This document shows positions 1 through 6,713 of a stretch of DNA of 6,713 bases, one piece after another (position 1 is the first letter of the stretch; the number at the start of each line of letters is the position of its first letter). Position numbers and translations under genes: made by a program. The stretch comes from Streptococcus sp. UBA6071. GTDB taxonomy: Bacteria; Bacillota; Bacilli; Lactobacillales; Streptococcaceae. The notes under the pieces were generated by a model. The model had not been told where the DNA came from. It searched no databases and was given only the letters and a program-made list of their open reading frames with translations. The stretch spans positions 5,219-11,931 of the forward strand of contig DIXV01000073.1 of the NCBI GenBank assembly GCA_002436115.1. The letters are read 5' to 3'.

Positions 1-226
1 GAGCTGGGGTTAGCTGACTATCATAATAACTAACCGTATCTGGAATCTCAGCTGCAATGTCCTCTGTTAGGTAAATGATACCATAATCACTTCTAGCCAA
101 TTGGCGTAAGGTGTTAATCGCCTGTTTGGCTTCTGTCACCGGAAAGGTGTCAAACCCAATCATCCGAAAGGGTAAGATGGCATCTCGATTACCCACGATT
201 CCGATTTTATATGTATTATTGGCCAT
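1..226 (-). CDS. ntpG: V-type ATPase subunit F (axial/central stalk), partial: 3' end beyond the left edge
   Basis: This is the first 75 residues of the small axial subunit that sits with subunit D in the central shaft of V/A-type ATPases. It is called F in most nomenclature and NtpG in E. hirae. The family is usually about 100-105 residues, so roughly a quarter is missing past the window edge. The translation begins MANNTYKIGIVGNRDAILPF, a typical start for this Rossmann-like family. It continues with a GFDTFPV strand, a helix around residues 31-44 and a second core strand ending IIYLTEDIA at about residues 50-58. The start codon is inside the end of ntpC (11-nt overlap, ATGGCCAATAA). The nearest Shine-Dalgarno-like sequence, AAAGGA at 239-244, is about 12 nt away, which is long. 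Translation therefore probably depends on coupling to ntpC. Some streptococcal annotations call this gene ntpF or atpF. Confidence 0.93.
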   Translation of the reverse strand, partial: MANNTYKIGIVGNRDAILPFRMIGFDTFPVTEAKQAINTLRQLARSDYGIIYLTEDIAAEIPDTVSYYDSQLTPA

Positions 227-1226
227 AAACAGGTCGCATCCTTTCTTTAAGAAGATCGGGATTCAAATCATTGCTACGCCCAGTCAAGATAAGGCGAAGG
301 TTTTTCACTTCCATTTCTTTTCCCCAGAGGTAACGTGCTAGAGGTAGAGGTCCCTCAATTTCAAACCGTCCCTTCTCTAGAAGTTGGTATTTGAGTAAAT
401 CTGCCAAATATTCTAAACTAAGAGCAGAAATACTCACATCGTTCAAAGCTTCTTCATAGGGTTTGGTTGATAGATCAAAACTATTGGGATAAATCTGATT
501 GAACCATGCTAGGAGTTCCTGACTCTCAAAAAGTTTCAGGTACTCTCTTGACTCCATACGCGCATTTTCTGATAAAAGCTGACGCATGAAACTACGTGGT
601 TTCCCTTGTGTTAATGCACGTTTGACCGTGATAACATTATAAAAATCAATGCTCAAATCAATAAAGGCATTAAGGGTCGCATCATTTATCTCTTCCGATA
701 AATGCTTTAAATGCTTAAAGTAGGCCAAGTCCATCCCAGTATCTAGAACCCGAACATCTTGATAGTCCATGTATTCAGCCCAAGTTGAGGCGACTTCTTC
801 CTGCATAAAATCAGGGCAATACTCAGCTGACAGAGTTGTCACTAAATGCTTTAAAATATCTAACGGGTAACGACCGATAGGCAAAAGCAGGTGGGACAAG
901 TCCCCTTGACTGGCTCTTTCTTTTAAAAGAACCTTTAAGTTATGGTAAGTGTACTTAAGGCTAAAAATCTGAACGACTTCTGTTAAGGGACTATTTTGAA
1001 AAGCAAAGGTATACTCTCTTGCGAGGTGTTTAACTAAGACCTTTTCAATGAGGTTGGGGTCTCTTAATTCCTCATTATCTAAAGAATAATTGGTCGCTTG
1101 TAAAAGTAGTGCCACAGCCTCATCGTCCTTAGCATAGAGCATCTGATTGAGCTGTTCTTCAGTTAGCATGTGCGTTTCTCTAACGCTGATTGTTGTATTT
1201 ACCTGAGCAAATAGACTTGCATCCAT
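216..1226 (-). CDS. ntpC: V-type ATPase subunit C (d-type subunit linking rotor ring to central shaft)
   Basis: This 336-residue soluble protein belongs to the V/A-ATPase subunit C (AC39/d) family. In known enzymes it is a funnel-shaped, all-helical protein on the cytoplasmic face of the K ring and acts as the socket for the D-F shaft. The sequence is hydrophilic and predicted helical, with no membrane segment, and the length matches the family (about 330). Recognisable stretches are LTEEQLNQMLYAKDDEAVALLL near residues 21-42, FSLKYTYHNLKVLLKER near 88-104, and a C-terminal LARYLWGKEMEVKNLRLILTGRSNDL near 297-322. This last stretch (xxExxNLRxIxxG) is a hallmark of the family. The start is supported by AGGAGGT at 1234-1240, with 7 nt before ATG. 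The TAG stop of ntpE lies inside this ribosome binding site (TAGGAGGT), so ribosomes ending ntpE release on top of it. The 3' end overlaps the next gene by 11 nt. Confidence 0.96.
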   Translation of the reverse strand: MDASLFAQVNTTISVRETHMLTEEQLNQMLYAKDDEAVALLLQATNYSLDNEELRDPNLIEKVLVKHLAREYTFAFQNSPLTEVVQIFSLKYTYHNLKVLLKERASQGDLSHLLLPIGRYPLDILKHLVTTLSAEYCPDFMQEEVASTWAEYMDYQDVRVLDTGMDLAYFKHLKHLSEEINDATLNAFIDLSIDFYNVITVKRALTQGKPRSFMRQLLSENARMESREYLKLFESQELLAWFNQIYPNSFDLSTKPYEEALNDVSISALSLEYLADLLKYQLLEKGRFEIEGPLPLARYLWGKEMEVKNLRLILTGRSNDLNPDLLKERMRPVYGQ

Positions 1227-1238
1227 ATGAGATACCTC

Positions 1239-1820
1239 CTAATCTGCTTGGAAAATGTCAGAAGCCAAACGGAAACTTTCCGATTCCCAAAGTCCTGTCA
1301 CCAGACTGCTATAAAGATAGTTATCATCTATCTGACCTCTGATAATCAGAAAACCCGCCTCATGAGAAATAGACTTTCTCTCAAAATGCGCATTCGGATA
1401 ATCAGCTATTAAGCTTGCCCAAGTGTCTTCAGACAACTTCTCTGCAGTCAGCTGACCAAATTGAACCGTAATCGGATCCTGATACAATTTGAGAACACTT
1501 TTTAAAAAGGAAAGGTGTTCTCCTTCTGACCAAGCGGTCATCTGAGCCTCTGCTGCTAGAAAAAGCTCTTTTAAAACAGCTTGCTTGGTTGTCAAAGTGG
1601 ATTGACGTGCTTGATTCTCTAGCTGTTGCTTTTCACGTTGGACACGACGATTAATATCGTTTAATTGACTCATCCGATAGGCTTCTTTTTCTAATAAAAG
1701 CTGAGTTTTCTTCTGTTCAAGTTCCGTATGAATCTTTTCTTTTGCCGCTGCTAAATGATGACGCCCTTTTTCATGGGATTCTTCTAATATAGAAGCTCTT
1801 AATCCTGTCATATCCGTCAT
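1239..1820 (-). CDS. ntpE: V-type ATPase subunit E (peripheral stalk)
   Basis: This 193-residue subunit forms, with the small G-like subunit, the peripheral stalk that stops the catalytic A3B3 head from turning with the rotor. The N-terminal part (about residues 5-95) is a charged, heptad-like helix rich in E, K and Q (for example ELEQKKTQLLLEKEAYRM), as expected for the long stalk coiled coil. The C-terminal 95 residues form the globular domain that contacts subunit B. They include the family-typical GFLIIRGQIDDNYLYSSLV, which corresponds to the GGhhhxxxxGxIxhxxTh region of archaeal and bacterial E subunits. The longest open frame begins at 1847 (202 residues), but no ribosome binding site precedes that ATG. 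The ATG at 1820 has AGGAG at 1829-1833 with 8 nt spacing, and gives MTDMTGLRASILEES, a normal family start. I therefore choose 1820. The gap after ntpK is 35 nt and the gap before ntpC is 12 nt. Confidence 0.94.
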   Translation of the reverse strand: MTDMTGLRASILEESHEKGRHHLAAAKEKIHTELEQKKTQLLLEKEAYRMSQLNDINRRVQREKQQLENQARQSTLTTKQAVLKELFLAAEAQMTAWSEGEHLSFLKSVLKLYQDPITVQFGQLTAEKLSEDTWASLIADYPNAHFERKSISHEAGFLIIRGQIDDNYLYSSLVTGLWESESFRLASDIFQAD

Positions 1821-1827
1821 GCCAGGT

Positions 1828-1835
1828 TCTCCTTT
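1828..1835 (-). promoter_or_regulatory. Ribosome binding site that decides the ntpE start
   Basis: The minus strand reads AAAGGAGA here, followed by ACCTGGC and an ATG at 1820. The AGGAG core is 8 nt from that ATG, which is ideal. The upstream in-frame ATG at 1847 is preceded by GCTAGACACACTT, with no purine-rich site. Confidence 0.85.
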
Positions 1836-1855
1836 CAATTGGCTCATAAGTGTGT

Positions 1856-4338
<2,483 letters not shown>

Positions 4339-4349
<11 letters not shown>

Positions 4350-4662
4350 AGCGTTCTACCACCTTATCCACAATAGTCTGCACTAGCTCATCTTTCTTAT
4401 CGGTCAATACTCTACGAACGGTTTGTTCATTTTGTGCGATGGTCTCTGTTAATTCATCTCTGAGAATGACCAACTCTTTCTGTGAACTGGCCTCCAGATC
4501 GGCAAGTTGAAGCTGAGTTTCCTGATCATAGGCTTGACCAATCTTTTCCAAATCCTTGGAAAGGGAATCCTTAAACGCATCCTTTTGACGCTCGTAATCA
4601 TCTAAAACGGCCTGTGCTGCAGCCTCAATTTCTTGCATTATTTTTAATGTTGACTGTGCCAT
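4339..4662 (-). CDS. ntpF: V-type ATPase peripheral stalk subunit (G/H-like, E. hirae NtpF type)
   Basis: This 107-residue, highly charged, all-helical protein has no membrane segment. It begins MAQSTLKIMQEIEAAAQAVL and ends VDKVVERYGN. The whole chain looks like one long coiled coil rich in E, Q, D and K, as expected for the G-type (archaeal H-type) partner that twists around subunit E in the peripheral stalk. Sequence identity in this family is low. The call rests on size, composition and place: it is the first gene of the operon, directly before ntpI, as ntpF is in the E. hirae ntpFIKECGABD order. It has the strongest ribosome binding site in the window (AGGAGG at 4669-4674, 6 nt from ATG) and lies downstream of a good promoter, which marks it as the operon's leading gene. 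Automatic annotation may call it hypothetical or subunit G, H or F; note that F is also used for the axial subunit at the other end of this window. Confidence 0.88.
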
Positions 4663-4668
4663 AATCCA

Positions 4669-4677
4669 CCTCCTTTT
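4669..4677 (-). promoter_or_regulatory. Strong ribosome binding site of the first V-ATPase gene
   Basis: The minus strand reads AAAAGGAGGTGGATTATG. The complete AGGAGG core is 6 nt from the start codon and is flanked by further matches to the 16S rRNA tail (AAAGGAGGTG). It fixes the ntpF start at 4662. Confidence 0.85.
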
Positions 4678-4707
4678 CCATTACAGGATAAAACATTTGT
4701 AACTTCT

Positions 4708-4736
4708 ATTCTATCATATTTTTTCAGTTTTTACAG
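4708..4736 (-). promoter_or_regulatory. Probable sigma-A extended -10 promoter of the V-ATPase operon
   Basis: On the minus strand, TATGATAGAAT (4718-4708) combines a TAGAAT -10 box (5 of 6 to TATAAT) with a TATGN extension, a form common in streptococci. The best -35 candidate at 17-bp spacing is CTGTAA (4736-4731), which matches only 3 of 6 bases of TTGACA. That is acceptable for an extended -10 promoter. A-rich sequence with two AAAACTG repeats covers the spacer and upstream side. Transcription would start near 4700, giving a leader of about 38 nt before ntpF. No clear operator is visible. Confidence 0.65.
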
Positions 4737-4800
4737 TTTTCACCGCCAATTCCCTCTTATCACGGTCTTTGACCAGAAAAAAAGAGAAAATTGATCCCAT

Positions 4801-4823
4801 GAAAAACTCCTACTGGAGCTTTC
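4801..4823 (-). terminator. Compact terminator-like hairpin between pcrA and the V-ATPase operon
   Basis: On the minus strand GAAAGCTCC (4823-4815), loop AGTA (4814-4811) and GGAGTTTTTC (4810-4801) form a short hairpin. Its core is CTCC/GGAG, extended by one G-U and several A-U pairs. Five T follow GGAG, and a further T-rich run (TTTTCTCTTTTTTTC) lies about 10 nt downstream. It lies about 108 nt after the pcrA stop and upstream of the ntp promoter, so it is a plausible end for pcrA transcription. The stem is weak and part of the T run is used for pairing, so efficiency is uncertain. It could also work on the plus strand, but there is no gene there to end. Confidence 0.5.
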
Positions 4824-4931
4824 AACTAACTTACTTTTTTGAGCCATTTGATAATAACTTAAGACACTTGTCTAGAGCTCTTCTCAAGATCCGAAAACCG
4901 CACCTAGGTGAGCAAGAAATCCTTTTCTGAG
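4824..4931. other. pcrA 3' flank with three short palindromes, no gene
   Basis: This stretch separates the pcrA stop from the hairpin. It holds three small inverted sequences: CACCTAGGTG (4901-4910, perfect 10-bp palindrome), AGAGCTCT (4874-4881, perfect 8-bp) and AGACACTTGTCT (4862-4873, 5-bp arms around CT). I see no RNA gene or promoter. The only open frame is a 35-codon one starting at 4847, without a ribosome binding site. The function of the palindromes is unknown and they may be chance. Confidence 0.4.
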
Positions 4932-6713
4932 TTAAGCTTCCTTCTTTTCAATTGGTGCCACAGCAGCTAAAATTTTTTTCAATCCAACTTCTGGGAACTT
5001 AATTTTCAACTCTTGATTTCTACCCTCGCCCGTCACTTCAAGGACAGTACCGTCTCCCCATTTCCTGTGACAAGCGATATCTCCAATTTCCCATTGGACA
5101 GACAAGGCTTGAGACGCTTGAGGTTTTCCAACTGCAAACGGTGTTGCTTGAGACTTCCCTGTTTCTAAGACCTGGGCAAGGCTCATGCCTCGTCCAAATT
5201 CAACACGACGATCTTTTCCATAAGATGCTTTAAAAGAGCTACTGAAAGGTCTAGCATCCCCTTGATAATCTAAGAGTTCTGAAGGAATTTCTCTAAGGAA
5301 TCGAGTTTCAGCATTGCGGTTTGTTTTACCATAAAGGATACGACTACGCGCATTGGTTAGGTAAAGACACTTCTCCGCCCTTGTAATCCCAACATAAGCC
5401 AGACGGCGTTCTTCTTCTAGGTCATCTGGGCTATCTGTAGAACGGATCAAAGGAAAAACACCTTCTTCCATACCAATGATAAAGACAACAGGAAATTCCA
5501 ATCCTTTAGCAGCGTGAAGGGTCATGAGGGTCACTTCTGAAGTCATCGCATCGCCTTCGTCAGTATCTGCGATTAATGCTAAATCATTAAGGAAACGTGC
5601 GAGTCGATCAATGCCTGTTTCACCATCAACGGCATTCTCGGAAGCCTCATCAAAATGCGTTGTCACCGACAGCAATTCCGTAATGTTCTCAATCCGAGCT
5701 TGACTTTCCAAGGTATTTTGAACTTGTAGGCTTTCAAGGTAGCCAGACGCTTCCAAGATCCGTTCTAAAGTAGCGGTGACTGTCAGATTATCCAGATCAG
5801 CACGCAGTTGAAGAATGAGATTTGCTAGATTATAAACTGCTTGTGCCGCCTTTCCCTTGATAGGCGACTGCATAAGTTGATAACAAACATCTAGTAGACT
5901 GCTATCTTGGGATTGGGCAGCCTGCCTAATCTTTTCTAGACTGCCAGGACCGACTCCACGTTTGGGTTCGTTAACAATCCGTTCAAAACTAATGTTGTCT
6001 GAAGGATTTGCAATGACATTAAGATAGGCAATGACATCACGAATTTCTTTACGACTGTAAAACTTGGTGCCCCCTATCATCGTGTAGGCGATATTGGACT
6101 TAAGCAAAGCTTCTTCAATCGTTCGAGACTGAGCATTGGTCCGATAGAGGACGGCAAAATCTTTGAGGGCGAAACCTTTTTGATTTCTCAGTTCGTTGAT
6201 CGTACTGGCGATATAAATAGCTTCATTTTCTTCATTATCAGCTCGATAATAAGTGATAGCCTCCCCTTCCCCGTTTTGTGTCCAAAGCTTTTTTTCTCTG
6301 CGGTTTTGGTTATTCCTGATAACCTCATTTGCTGCTTGAAGGATTGTCTTCGTTGAGCGGTAATTTTCTTCTAAGAGGACAACTTTAGCTTCTGGATAAT
6401 CTTTTTCAAAATCCAAAATGTTTTGCATGTCCGCTCCTCGCCAACCATAGATAGACTGATCAGCATCTCCAACTACACAAATATTTTTAAACCGTTCTGC
6501 TAGCAACTTAACAAGCTGGTACTGGGCATGGTTGGTGTCTTGGTACTCATCCACATGAATATACTGATAGCGTTGCTGGTAATAGGTTAGCACTTCTGGA
6601 TGCTCATCAAAGAGACGAAGAGTCATCATAATGAGATCATCAAAATCCATGGCTTCACTACGCCTCAGTTCTTCTTGATAACGCTTATAGCATTTGGCTA
6701 CTTTTTCCTTATA
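4932..6713 (-). CDS. pcrA: ATP-dependent DNA helicase PcrA (UvrD/Rep family), partial: 5' end beyond the right edge
   Basis: This is a superfamily 1A 3'-to-5' DNA helicase that works in rolling-circle plasmid replication, nucleotide-excision repair and removal of recombination or transcription blocks. 593 residues are visible. The frame stays open to the window edge (YKEKVAKCYKRYQEELRRSEA precedes MDFDDLI), so the ATG at 6650 is internal, and about 170-180 N-terminal residues with the Q motif and Walker A are outside. In visible-fragment numbering: motif II VDEYQDTNHAQY near 54-65, motif III GDADQSIYGWRGA near 82-94, motif IV ENYRST near 116-121, motif V LHAAKGLEF near 399-407, and motif VI EERRLAYVGITRAE near 434-447 with the arginine finger. 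The C-terminal 50 residues (WEIGDIACHRKWGDGTVLEVTGEG to the end) form the Tudor-like domain that binds RNA polymerase in Gram-positive PcrA. It is preceded by a low-complexity linker. All visible catalytic residues are intact. The TAA stop lies 269 bp before the ntp operon. Confidence 0.97.
   Translation of the reverse strand, partial: YKEKVAKCYKRYQEELRRSEAMDFDDLIMMTLRLFDEHPEVLTYYQQRYQYIHVDEYQDTNHAQYQLVKLLAERFKNICVVGDADQSIYGWRGADMQNILDFEKDYPEAKVVLLEENYRSTKTILQAANEVIRNNQNRREKKLWTQNGEGEAITYYRADNEENEAIYIASTINELRNQKGFALKDFAVLYRTNAQSRTIEEALLKSNIAYTMIGGTKFYSRKEIRDVIAYLNVIANPSDNISFERIVNEPKRGVGPGSLEKIRQAAQSQDSSLLDVCYQLMQSPIKGKAAQAVYNLANLILQLRADLDNLTVTATLERILEASGYLESLQVQNTLESQARIENITELLSVTTHFDEASENAVDGETGIDRLARFLNDLALIADTDEGDAMTSEVTLMTLHAAKGLEFPVVFIIGMEEGVFPLIRSTDSPDDLEEERRLAYVGITRAEKCLYLTNARSRILYGKTNRNAETRFLREIPSELLDYQGDARPFSSSFKASYGKDRRVEFGRGMSLAQVLETGKSQATPFAVGKPQASQALSVQWEIGDIACHRKWGDGTVLEVTGEGRNQELKIKFPEVGLKKILAAVAPIEKKEA

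Noticed and set aside
111..341. Plus-strand open frame of 76 codons
   Set aside because: It lies opposite the end of ntpC and the start of the axial subunit gene, which have clear family matches. It has no ribosome binding site of note and resembles no protein I know.
1227..1412. Plus-strand open frame of 61 codons
   Set aside because: It is antisense to ntpE, its start sits on the ntpC ribosome binding site, and its translation has no recognisable features.
4777..4791. GGTC-AAA-GACC hairpin in the intergenic region
   Set aside because: The stem has only four pairs and no T run follows it, so it is not convincing as a terminator or riboregulator.
4740..4847. A 35-codon minus-strand frame between pcrA and the ntp operon (MAQKSKLVESSSRSFSWDQF...)
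   Set aside because: It has no ribosome binding site before its ATG, it spans the terminator-like hairpin, it ends at the promoter region, and I do not recognise the peptide. A comparison with related genomes could revive it.
4932..6650. pcrA read as a complete 572-residue gene starting at 6650
   Set aside because: The same frame continues to the window edge with PcrA-like sequence, and the ATG belongs to the internal MDFDDLI motif. Walker A and the Q motif must lie outside the window, so this is a cut gene and not a truncated helicase.

Overview
The window looks like chromosomal DNA of a low-GC Gram-positive coccus, most likely Streptococcus or a close relative in Lactobacillales. The basis is the strong AGGAGG-type ribosome binding sites, a PcrA-type helicase, and a vacuolar-type (V/A-type) ATPase operon in the same gene order as the Enterococcus hirae ntp operon. 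I cannot name a species. Every gene I can support lies on the minus strand, so the genes read from the right end of the window to the left. The plus strand shows only short open frames opposite real genes.

Right part (6713 down to 4932): the 3' three quarters of pcrA, an ATP-dependent superfamily 1A DNA helicase. Its start lies beyond the right edge. Helicase motifs II to VI and the C-terminal Tudor-like domain are intact.

Middle (4931 to 4663): a 269-bp intergenic region. It holds the pcrA 3' flank with three small palindromes, a compact terminator-like hairpin (4801-4823), an extended -10 promoter (4708-4718) and a strong ribosome binding site that opens the next operon.

Left part (4662 down to 1): six consecutive V-ATPase genes. 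In transcription order they are the peripheral stalk subunit G-like/NtpF, subunit a/NtpI, the proteolipid ring subunit K/NtpK, peripheral stalk subunit E/NtpE, the d-type subunit C/NtpC, and the start of the axial subunit F/NtpG, which is cut by the left edge. Spacing is very tight: two 11-nt overlaps and gaps of 1, 12 and 35 nt. This implies one polycistronic mRNA with translational coupling. The catalytic A and B subunits and the D shaft should follow beyond the left edge.

Together NtpK (rotor ring) and NtpI (stator half channel) carry ions across the membrane. NtpC and NtpG join the ring to the central shaft, and the NtpE/NtpF coiled coils hold the catalytic head still. All five residues known to bind Na+ in E. 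hirae NtpK are present here, so a Na+-pumping ATPase is the best prediction.

Nothing in the window looks like a mobile element, CRISPR array, RNA gene or undescribed system. The points worth a second look are a corrected ntpE start, the ion-site residues, the coupling overlaps and the small intergenic elements.
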